Source: Zoroaster sp. YZ-2022
Lineage: Eukaryota > Echinodermata > Asteroidea > Forcipulatida > Zoroasteridae
Assembly (NCBI GenBank): GCA_029582265.1
Contig: CM055837.1
Span: forward strand, 8,383,926 to 8,447,925
DNA length: 64,000 nucleotides
Direction: 5' to 3'
Shown here: one piece after another, positions 1 through 11,900 of the stretch
How the letters are laid out: every line of letters begins with the position of its first letter
Position numbering within the stretch: the first letter of the stretch is position 1
The notes under the pieces: model-generated
The model's input: the letters and a program-made list of their open reading frames with translations, nothing else
Told to the model about the DNA's origin: nothing
Database searches by the model: none
Position numbers and translations under genes: made by a program

Positions 1-2175
1 TTATCTATTTAAATATGCAGGGTAATACAAACTGGGTCAGGGGTGTGATTGGGCAGTTGTGAAAAAACCACGTAAATTTTGCTAGGGGTATTGGGGCCGC
101 TGTCGTGAACAGCGCTGGGGTGAAATCTATAGTTCTGAGCATTTACTTTGCTTTCCTTTATTGCTTAAATCTTTAAAATCCGGAGGATCACAAGTTCACA
201 ACATTGCGATTTGTAAAAATCCAGACAAATCACACCCCTGCTGGGTGTGCAAATTTAAAAAAAATTGGTGAATAATGTATATTTTTCCTCTCCCGAGAGT
301 TGTACTTATTTTCTTGTATAAACACAATTTTTTGAAAGCTAGTTTCCTGCTGAATAAAATAAAAGATAACATGGGGAAAGCGGGGGAAAAAAGTAGAGAA
401 GCCAAATAGTTACCTTAGCATTGTGACAGCAATAAGCTGAAAATTTATTATTATCACTTTTCTAAAAACACATTTTATGTCTTAATGACTCCAGATACAT
501 ACCTTCTATGGGATTAACATTTGAGAAATATACAATAAATGAAACCTTAGACAGATTGAAGGTGTTTTTTCTATTTTACTTGCAATTTCTGGATATTTTA
601 GTTTCATCAGAACTTCACAAAACGGTTGTCAGAATCTTGGCTATACAGTAAATATGTGGCCAAATGCATTGATATCGAAACCCACCATGAACATTTACTG
701 TAAAAGTCATGCTTCTCAACAGTTAATTTGAGAAATGTGTAATTTCAAATGCATTTATTTTCATTTCATCATGTAAAATAGCATTGCTCCAGAAAAATAA
801 AATGGACACCACATCTTTAAATGCAGTCTTGCTATGTACACGTATGTGTGGTTTCGCCAAAACATTACTGAAAAGTAAAAAAGGACAAATCGGCAATTGT
901 GACTCGGGGATTGAGCAGAAAATAATATTTGCAATTCTGTATAAAGATCGATATGCTTTTTCTACAATGGTCTTGAAGTGGTGCGATAAGTAACAAGCTA
1001 CACGAGCTAGTACCTAAGCGCAGGGATTTCTCTTGTGTTACTTGCTTTGCTAAACAAGCAGGTGAACACCCTCACTATCTTCGACTCCCCCAAAATCAAG
1101 AGTAAGTTTCATTTGGATAGCTTCTTCCCTGGAACAGCATTACAATGGAACGCCCTTCCAGCTGATTGCTTTCCACCAACTTACGATCTAATTAAGTTTA
1201 AGAAAAATATTAACAAATGTAATCTTGCTTAAATGGTGGATGACATATCATACAGTATATGTAACCCCTTACACTTTAGTGGCTATTGGCCTTGTATAGG
1301 GTGACTGACAGAAGAAAAAAAGTGAAAAAAAGGGGGAAAAAAAGACAAATAACTTGTCACTTGTCTATTTCCAAGAATATGCTAGACTACACAGATGAGC
1401 TTTAAATATTAAAATATTGTCACTATTTATTTCTTGCATGCTACCCATCAACTCGCATTTTATACCAAAACAAAACAATTTTTCCCCAGAATGCTAGATT
1501 TCATTATTGGACAGAAACTATGATTCAAGACGGTGCTCTTACACGATGAATCTCATTGCACCTACCATCAAGTACATGTATAATTTATGATATCGTTCCC
1601 GTTACGTAGCTCAGAATTTCATGGACATCAAATCTTGCACCATCCGACAGGGATGAATAAAAAAAAATTTAAGTCTAAAAATTTATCAAATGTGTAACAT
1701 GTAAACGAAGGCCTCAATATCTAACAACTGTGTTGAAGCGCTAACCCCACAGTTTATCTGTTGACTTGGCTAAGCCGATGCCTTTCCCACAAACAAAATT
1801 CAACATTCTTACTAGAAGACCGTTACTTTCTCCGATGATGGGTGCATTGTATTCTGATAAACACTATACAAGGTATGTCTAAACGTACGTCTATCACAGC
1901 TCACATTTAAGGACTCTCAATACAGTATGTGAATAAGCAAATTCACCAGGACAATAATAATGCAATGACGGGCACACACTAATGCACTGTATAAAAATTC
2001 ACATCAAGTTCTGGTTATTTAAATTGCAATTAAAAAACAAAACGAAACGGACAACTAGCAAATTGTATTAAAAGGACTTACAGCATGAACCACTTTAAAT
2101 GGTTGACATTTGACCTTAAAATCTGCAGGGAGAAGAGTCAAAACAACCCCGGGTAGAGGGAGATTCAATTTGTAT
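1..2175. other. 3' flank of SNRNP70
   Basis: Contains presumed SNRNP70 3' UTR, a LINE fragment (1040-1235) and otherwise A/T-rich unremarkable sequence. TTTATT at 1426-1431 (AATAAA on the gene strand) could be the poly(A) signal, but nothing confirms it. Confidence 0.4.
1040..1235 (+). pseudogene. C-terminal fragment of a LINE ORF2
   Basis: The frame reads FHLDSFFPGTALQWNALPAD then DLIKFKKNINK. This resembles the SFFPRTIRDWNxLP..FKxxL tail typical of many LINE ORF2 proteins. The rest of the element is absent. Confidence 0.55.
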
Positions 2176-2941
2176 TTACTGCTGGTAACCATTGGCAGGC
2201 TCAGTGTCACCATATCCTAAGTCAAGCTTCTCCTTCTTGATTTTAACATCTTCAGTATCCGGTGGCATCTCCTCTTCATCGTCGGGTGGATACGATACAA
2301 GACCCATATCTTCGCCTACAGCTCCTTCAATTTTAACTTTGACGTCTGACTCCTCACCGTCGCCATAGTCGCCGCGATCGCGCTCTCGTTTACGGTCACG
2401 TCCGCGATCCCTGTCCCTGTCACGTCTATCACGGTCACGGTCCCTATCACGATCCCGTCTCCTTCTGTCCCGGTCCCTGTCTCGGTCCCTGTCCCTGTCA
2501 CGGTCTCTGTCTCGTCCTCGATCTCTATCCCTGTCCCTGTCTTTCTCCATCGCCTCTTGAAGGTCTTTATCCTGATCCTTGTCGTCATTTTCAATGACTT
2601 CAGAACCATCCTTCTCGACCTCACGTTCCCCTTCTCGTTCTAGCTCACGCTCCCTACGACGCCTTTCACGGTCTCTATCGCGATCTCTATCGCGGTCTCT
2701 ATCACGATCTCTGTCGCGATTGCGGTCCTTTCGACTGATTTCCATTTCCCGATCTCTGTCGCGGTCCCGGTCTCTGTCGCGGTCCCGGTCTCTGTCGCGG
2801 TCCCGATATCTGTCGCGGTCCCGGTCTCTGTCCCGGTCCACGCCGCGGTCCCGTTCCCTACGGCGATCTCTGTCCTTAATAGGACTCCTACTACGATCAC
2901 GACGGCGGTCAGAGCGATCTTTATCTCGATCCTCTTCATCT
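2176..2941 (-). CDS. SNRNP70: SNRNP70 coding exon 8: RD/RE domain, tail and stop
   Basis: The acceptor AACAG|AGATGAAG joins in frame and opens [20 protein letters not shown], then long Arg-Asp runs. The tail is acidic ([20 protein letters not shown]) and ends NGYQQ. The underlying DNA is an imperfect CGGGAC/AGAGAC repeat that creates long shadow frames on both strands; these are not genes. Confidence 0.94.
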
Positions 2942-5900
2942 CTGTTTCAAACACAACAAAATGACAAGAACATTTTATGTATACATGCTTTTAAGAATCA
3001 AGAGATAAGTGTAAAACCAACCTAGGAAAGTTTAAGCTCATTTCACTGTGTTGTTTATTAGAAAAAAACTTGCTTAATAATTTCATTAGTGTATCGGGGA
3101 TAAAAAATTATTGGGGAAAAAAATTAAACTTCCGCGAACTAAAATGTTCTGGAAATGCAATAGAAAAAAAAGTCAAGTCAACAGATTTTCTTTTTGCGTG
3201 TTACTGGTTTCAGTGGCACTTTGGTAAGAACAGACAATTATGTGACCTGCACTCACAAGATGAGAGTAAAGTTGTCATTTTTCAAAACTAAGATGTTTGT
3301 ATTTCTAAATTCTGTAGAATAAGAGCTTTCCAAAGATACCAAACAGATGTGGTGACTAAGCTTGGGCGATAACGATAATATCGAATATCGCGATACCTTT
3401 TTTTTATTTTATTCGATTATGATATTGAGAACCTTTTTAAGTTATCAAGATATCGGCAAATCGCGATTAAAAAAATATATATATCGTGATCAAATAAAAT
3501 CTCCATTGTGAATCAAGTCAGAAATTCCATGGAAACAAAATTAGGGCAGTCTTTTCAGCTTTTGGAAGTGAGAAACAAAAGCAAACTACTTCACGCTCTG
3601 CAAAATGAATTTGCGATTTATTGTGACGCTTGTAGAGGGGTACATACCTGTGGTTATCGGCTCTAAAGCAATCATGCATGAATGAAAAAAAATTAATCGT
3701 GATACTATCGAAAATCGCGATATGTTTGCCGATATATCGTGGATGAAAAAAAATAAAAAATTCGGTATCGCCCAAGCTTAGGGGTGACTTTATTATTAAA
3801 ATCTGTGCAAGTTTAAAAAAGGAATACTTTCTAACAATTTCATTCGTTAATTTTAGAATGATGTTAACCTATTCGCGTCAGCAATAAAAAAGTTTTTCTG
3901 GGCCCCCGTGCTGGTTTATTTTTCCCACACACACCGTGAATGGAAGCTTCCACAGCGGGTGGCCACGTCTTCCGAGCACGTCACCGTACACGGGTGGCTC
4001 AACCGAGCATGCATACCAATATTCCGATCCACGGTGCAAAAAAAAAAATGCGTGTATACACGGCCTCCGACGCGAACTGATCAAGTCCCATACCAAAAAT
4101 GAACATTGTGCTACATAAAGATAAGCTGTATCCACCGTGTTTTCTGCTCTGTTAACGCTAATTTCCTCAAATTTTCATTTTAACTGGAACATCAATATTT
4201 CCTTATAGAAAGGAAAACAATTACTTTGAAATGAGATATTTCAGTTAAAAGGTGCCTGAATTCATGATAGAATCTGCCATAAATTAATTTTGGGTAATTT
4301 TTACTGTAAAACCACACCTCTTGTGATTATTTTGACAACATGGAATTTAAAGTCATTTGTTACCCTTTCCTCAAGTGAAATAAGTATGTTTCTGATGAAA
4401 ATTTCCAGAAATTGCCGTCAAAATACCCCAAAACATATCTGGATTGATTATGAAATATATTTGTCCTATAAACTGACCTTGCGGCAGCAGCCTGAGATGG
4501 TTCTTCTCTTCCTGAATGACGTACATTCTGTTCAGGGCCACCTCGTCTAGTTCCTCCCAAACCACCACCTGTAAATCAATCAATGAGTGATTAAGTTCTG
4601 ACCATCCAATCCACCTCCTAGCCTCTGCATTTTTATGATATTAATATTCCAGGGGTATGATTTGACAAAAATTTAAAAAAATCCTGAAAATGGTAGCATG
4701 CCTGGGTCTCCCTTAGGTCTAGAGGACAAAGCCCCCTGGGTGTTTAGTTTTGGAGGATTTACAGACTCACCACATCCCCACAAACAAGAAACTAGAGGTT
4801 TGGACACAATACAGGCTACTTCTTTAATGTATATCTTGATTCAAAGAGAGTAAGCATATTCGTAGGAGTTTTGCCAACATTACCAATGTTGTACCTTCCC
4901 TTCATTGTATATCTTGATTCAACGAGAGTAAGCATACTCAAAGAAGCAGTTTTGCCAACATTACCAATGTTGTAACTTCCCTTCAATGTATATCTTGATT
5001 CAACGAGAGTAAGCATACTCATAGAAGCAGTTTTACCAACATTACCAATGCTGTACCTTCCCTTCATTGTATATCTTGATTCAACGAAAGTAAACACTCA
5101 TAGAAGCAGTTTTACCAACATTACCAATGCTGTACCATCCCTTCAATGTATGTCTTGATTCAAAGAGAGTAAGCGTACTCATAGAAGCAGTTTTGCCAAC
5201 ATTACCAATGTTGTACCTTCCCTTCAATGTATGTCTTGATTCAAAGAGAGTAAGCATACTCAAAGAAGCAGTTTTGCCAACATTACCAATGTTGTAACTT
5301 CCCTTCAATGTATATCTTGATTCAAAGAGAGTAAGCATACTCATAGAAGCAGTTTTACCAACATTACCAATGTTGTAACTTCCCTTCAATGTGTATCTTG
5401 ATCCAAAGAGAGTAAGCATACTCATAGAAGCAGTTTTACCAACATTACCAATGCTGTACCTTCCCTTCAATGTGTATCTTGATTCAAAGAGAGTAAGCAT
5501 ACTCATAGAAGCAGTTTTACCAACATTACCAATGCTGTACCTTCCCTTCAATGTATGTCTTGATTCAAAGAGAGTAAGCATACTCATAGAAGCAGTTTAG
5601 CCAACATTACCAATGCTGTACCTTCCCTTCAATGTATGTCTTGATTCAAGGAGAGTAAGCATACTCATAGAAGCAGTTTTACCAACATTACCAATGTTGT
5701 ACCTTCCCTTCAATGTATATCTTGATTCAAAGAGAGTAAGCATACTCATAGAAGCAGTTTTGCCAACATTACCAATGTTGTAACTTCCCTTCAATGTATA
5801 TCTTGATTCAAAGAGAGTAAGCATACTCATAGAAGCAGTTTTGCCAACATTACCAATGTTGTACCTTCCCTTCATTGTATATCTTGATTCAACGAGAGTA

Positions 5901-8900
5901 AACATACTCATAGAAGCAGTTTTACCAACATTACCAATGCTGTACCATCCCTTCAATGTATGTCTTGATTCAAGGAGAGTAAGCATACTCATAGAAGCAG
6001 TTTTACCAACATTACCAATGCTGTACCATCCCTTCAATGTATGTCTTGATTCAAGGAGAGTAAGCATAATTGTTGGAGGAGTTTTACCAACATTACCAAT
6101 GTTCATTCGATTCAACTACCAGTCATGGGTGATAAGTGGGGAAGGCGATACCTTTTGGTGACGGTATAGGTGGGCCCGTGATATATCACGCTATCACGCA
6201 ATACACCATTATTGCTAAATAGTGATTGATGGCCTGGACGACTTGACAAGCTGGTGGCGCTTTATAACATGGCTGCCCCATGTGCTCGCTATTAAGCGAT
6301 GCTGATGTATCATGTGATAGCGTGATATATCACCGGCCCACTTGTTACTGGTGAGTGGTGACTGGTAGGTGAATCAGGTACAATATTGCACCTAACATGT
6401 ACCCTCCTCATCTGTATTTTTTTACTTGTACTGGTAGATCAAATTATGAAGAGTGAATAAGGCTACTACAAAGGGGGAAAGTATTGGACATTTGGACAAA
6501 TTACTTACCTAATCTACGAGGCAACCATCCCTTGACTGTGCCCTCCCTCATGACGTCCACAAGTACTCTCCGCCCATCAATCTTCTTGCCATCAGCATAC
6601 TTGTAGGCATCTACGGTTTAAACAGAAATCAACAGTGAAAGCATGTTGCGCAGACGACCGTCGCTGCGTTTAACAGAGTCTGACACATGCAAATACTGCA
6701 ACAAAAACACAATATCACCTGGAGGTTGAAGGTCATTTGAGGATGTGTCAAAGGTCATATTCCTTCTGGTGACATCATCTATTAGAGCGCGATTGCTACA
6801 GAATGCCAGATGATAACCTGATGCTAGATGTATACTTACAAATTAATGCTGTTTTTTTTTCGGGAGGAAAGATTTGGTTATTTATGTATGTTATTGAAAT
6901 TTAGGATGAACACCTGTATAGATATATACTACTCAAAACAATTTAGGGAACACCGGAATAATCTCAGTTAAAGCAAGATCATTTATTTCAGACAAACACA
7001 ATGTTTCACAGAATTGATGAGAAACAACTGCACAATGAAACAGATGATAAAGGATGCATGTAGTGATTACACATTTCATGACATGACCACTGAAAGAGAG
7101 AGGGGGGGGTTGCAAATGAAAATCCCGGTTCATGGAACATTTCAAACCTATTTGATGTTAAAAATCCGGTGTTCCCTAAATTGTTTTGAGTAGTATAATT
7201 CCAAGATCCAATAAATGTACATTTTAGAATGGAGATAAGATAACACTAAAACAGAATTTTTGGGGACAGATGATACCTTTAAAACTCTTGAAGAAACATT
7301 CAACCACAATAATGCTGTTCATACATCATGGAAAATGCCGAGATGGAAAATACTGAGGAAATACACAAATCCCCATGGTGACCATATATAATTAATACCA
7401 CAGACATACATAAAACAGACAGCAGATGCACAGACCATAATCATAGACTGTGTGAAACAAAGGGCATTAACCCTCCTACTGTTTGACCATTTGAAACCAT
7501 TCAAAATTTCCACTTCCCAAAATGCCCATTGGTTTTGTACACACATGGTGATACCATTTGAACAGTGTTGGTAGCAAGCTTTACTACCATTCAAATCCAT
7601 TCAAATGCAGAGGGTCCATTGATTCACCACTTAGAATTATCCAAACAAGGTTTTTGTATTAGCTGTACTACCATTTGGAAAGATCCAAGCAAGGTTTTGT
7701 ATTAGCTGACCTACCATTCAAAACCATTTGGGGGAATCAATACTGCACAGTTATTTCACCATTCAAAACCACAAAAGCGAATGGTTTCAAATGGTGCATC
7801 AATTTGTATGAAAAAGGTACCAGAAGTAGGAGGGTTAAACAAGAATATTGATAAGGACTGCATCATATATGCATACGAATGATCTAAGGCCAGATAATCC
7901 ATGCTGTATGCGACACTACTTTGTCCATGACGTTTTCCCATTTTTTTAAATATTTTTTTTGGGGTGGGGGGGGGGGAGGGGAGTCTTAACCTGTGTGGTT
8001 ACCATTACACTCTCCAGCTGCCACCATTGAATATCTCGTCCGTCTATGGGTTATTCATGTCTGTAGTTGCCACAGCATCAATCCAATAAGTACAGATGGA
8101 ATCAGATTAAGACATACTTACAGAATCCACTGGGTACATTTGGCTATTAAACACTTCACAGACACTATGGCCAAATGCACCCACACCCATTATCGAGGGC
8201 GTAACGTTGTATGTTGGTTTCACCCGCAGGTTGACGGGGAGAGGGAGACTGGGTGGGGACATACACCCTTCTGTGTATTCTTTGCCAGTAACGACAGGTA
8301 TGTTTTCTTAATTTAAGTACAATTAAACATCATGAAACAGTATTTCAGGGGCAGATCCAAAATGAATACATGACTAATTTGTCATGGTAAAGATTCCAAT
8401 AATCACGAACCATAAGTTTTGCATCTGCCCCTTGAAAACTATTCGAAGAACACAAAATTCAAACAACGACTATATGATTTCAAAGTTACGATACTAATTT
8501 CTCATCCAATCAAGTCTCTTGGCTAATGTATGTTTATCCATGTACATACATGTACGTATATAAATATATATGTTACCTGCTGAAGAACAACTCGGACTAA
8601 ATTTTGAGGAGCAAATATTTCTCAATGATTTTCATTCTGAAACGGGTTATAATTAAACTATTTAAGGAACAATGTCATTTGAAACGACTACTCCATTACC
8701 CTTTGTGTTTGCATCATCAAACGTTTGTGAAAATCTGTGGTTTTAGCTGTAGACAAAAATTCCTATTCAGCCTGTTATGTAGACACGTAGCTTTAAACTA
8801 GATGCTACAGAGACCGCAGATTTGCCGTTTCAACGGCCACAAGATGAGCACAGATACTTCATCAATTGTAATGCAGAAATATTTTCCCAAATTGTTTGCC

Positions 8901-11900
8901 TTTCTTTTGCTTACATTTCTTAAATTATATCCCTACTGGGGTGAAGAACTTACATATATCTCACTGCTGACCCTAGCCATTATGCTTCGAGTTGATGTGC
9001 TTAGAAATATGGGCTTACCAACCTGTATATTTCCATGTAGTGAAACAAAGAATGTTTTCTACAATTTCACTTACTCAAAACCTGTCATGAAAACCACCAC
9101 TACCGTTTCTCCCGCGGACGATTCAGATTTAGGGACTGAATGTTTTCTACTTGCAGAGAAAATTTTCTACCATTTCACTTACTCAAAACCTATCATGGAA
9201 ACCACCACTACCGTTTCCCCCGTGGATGATTCAGATTTAGGGGACTGAATGTTTTCTACTTGCAGAGAATGTGTTTCAACAATTTCACTTACTGAAGACC
9301 TGTTGCCATGGAAACCACTGCTCCTATTTCCCCCACCGATGACGCAGATTTTGGGACCGACTGTTGTGGGCTTACCAACCCAACAATTAATTAAAAAACA
9401 GACAAAAAACATACCCTCTACAACCTTTATCTTGTCAAAAAAATCTCTTTCTTGAAGACACAACCACACTTACAATGACTTTGGTGCCACTCTGTACATC
9501 CTTCCATCAACAAATAGGTATGGGATTACCAAACCCAGTTCTGATCAATAACTTGCAAGGATCACTTGCAAAAGTATATTCTTCATTCCGTTTGAAAAAA
9601 GCATGCTTTAAAAATTTTTTTTTTTTATAAAACATCACTTACATAAAAGGTGTCGTTATGGATAACGCTGCAATAGCCAATATTAAAGGGAGTCATTGGT
9701 TACCGACAAAATACCTCAAGCTGAGCAACCAATCATGGGGCTTACCAACCCAATATTTGAACAAACTGAACAATCACAACAAGACCACTGTCTAAACAGG
9801 CTTACCGACCCGTCAACACATTATTTAAAAAGAGACCATTAAAGTATGAATAACGTCTTCACTAAAAATTTTCAGAAAAATAAGTGCGCCTAAATAGCGG
9901 ATTTATTCAAAGAGCAACATTTTTCTAGAAATTGTTTCAGAATTTAAATTTTTTTTTTTTTTTTGTAATTAACTACATGTCATGTGTATCTTTGATTATA
10001 TAAACAAAATGACACAAAAGTTACCTGGCACCTTACCAAGTCTTGCCAAAACACATCGCACGACCAAGCCTTCATGATGGGAACAAGGTTGACACATTCC
10101 AGGTATGAGGTTGTGACCTTGGGTAACTTACCCGGAACATGACACATACCAGGGTACAATAATTGATGCCGAAATTTTTTTGAGGGGGGGGCGGGGGGCA
10201 AAGTAGAGCATTTTGCCTGTTCAAATAAATTTATTATTTTCTTTTGAACAGATAAATATTTTTTGGTTTGTTGAAGATCGCATGTACACACATATTTTGT
10301 TCAGTCAATATATAAGACATAAAACACAATAAAGGGGGCCACTTTCCTACCGTCATGTTAGCAGTTTTTCTAATGGTTGTAATTTTTTTTTTAATATCTG
10401 AAACCAACCAAAAAGAATTTCAACATTTGAATAGACATGCATGCTTATCCTAAAGATAATTTGAGTTGATTATTACTATTATTTTTTTTAATTACCCTAA
10501 AATTTCCATCAACAAATGGACGGAAAAGTGAGGTAACTTTTTCCGTCCAATTTTTATGGAAATTTGAGGGTAAAAAAATAAATAAAAAAATAAAAAAATA
10601 AAATAAATCAACTCAAATTAGTTCTAGTATAAGCCTGCATGTCCATTCACATGTTGAAACACTTTTTGGTCGGTTTCAGGTACTTAAAAATAAATAACAA
10701 CCATTGGAAAAACTGCTAACGTGACGGATGCAAAGTGGCCCCCTTTATTGTGTTTTATGTCATAACTAATTGGTAATTTAATATTTTTAAATTGGCAACT
10801 TGTATAGTACTGTGCATGTACAACAAATTAACTTCTCAATCAATTAGATTTTGTGAGAACATGAAGGAAAAACAACCACATGTTACGTTTTGTTCATACA
10901 AACAGTGTGCAACTATTTGATGACAACAAGTTACTGCTAGTTGATAAAATTTGCTTACTTGAAATGGTATTGTGTGTAATTGTACCAACTAGAATTTTAA
11001 AAAAGAGACGATTATTGGACACCTGGTATGGCCTGCACTTTTATAGTTTAATCCAATTTAATTTTGTTGTTTTTTTCAACAATTTTAATAGCTGGAGATA
11101 ACTGGTTATATCTCTGTTTGGTGTTCATGCATCCCAATTCAATTTCTTATTTTTAAAAAAAATTCCAAGGGAATTATTATGAGTTTCTAAATATGTGTTC
11201 CATGTCTATTTTTTTGGGAAGATTTTACGTGGATTCAATTCATAGGCTGCGACCAAGGAAATGCAGTTTTAGATTTGTTCGTTTTTCTTTTAGGAAAACT
11301 GAAGGAAAACGTCAGTGTTTTTCAAATGTTTGGTTGGGAGCTATACATGCAATAGTTTAGGGACTTGAACTTCGGTAAGATTAAAACCTTTCCACAACAA
11401 AGTCTTTTGTTTTGTTTTTTGGAAAATGTACCCCCCCCCGGATTGTATTTGTGTGCTGAGATCTGAAAGGGGCCAGTGTACCGCTTACCATATAATACAA
11501 ACCCTTCCATGAAATGCATTAATGACTAGGCTAGACAGCAAGGCTGAGGCTTTATGTCATGCCAGGCCGAGAGACTGAGGGGGCAGCACACTATGTGTGG
11601 CTGTATTGAAAGGGTGACAAAAAATACACAAGGTCAATGTGTGGTAAGGCTAGACTATAGGTAGTAACGTACATTATTAGTTACTTGAAACTACTGTACA
11701 ATAACTATTGATTTTTAACTCCAAGCGTTCCATATTATCAACAAATCCAATAACCTGCTTGAAGGTCTGGTCACACCTACAGTGTATGTGAGCCTACATG
11801 TAGCATAGACCTCTTCGCAAAAACCACAGTGCGTACGCAAAAGCCACTTTGCGTACGCGGAAGCCGCTTTGCGTACACGGAAGCCGCTTTGTGTAATGCA

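Noticed and set aside
2316..3025. Ser/Arg-rich and other frames overlapping the U1-70K RD exon
   Set aside because: Shadow frames of the RD repeat; the annotated frame joins seven upstream exons with conserved motifs.
4816..6110. Regularly spaced repeats resembling a CRISPR array
   Set aside because: Units are contiguous 81-bp repeats without unique spacers, in a eukaryotic intron.
4816..6161. Long open frames on both strands (93-172 residues) through the 81-bp array
   Set aside because: They consist only of the repeat unit, stay open on both strands because the period is a multiple of three, and lie between SNRNP70 exons 7 and 6.
6933..7145. Frame [11 protein letters not shown].. repeated at 18783
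   Set aside because: It lies inside a non-autonomous MITE whose full length is only 265 bp.
8604..9248. Forward frames of 65 and 148 residues in SNRNP70 intron 5
   Set aside because: They contain the ~120-bp tandem repeat and lack recognisable domains; chance frames are likely.
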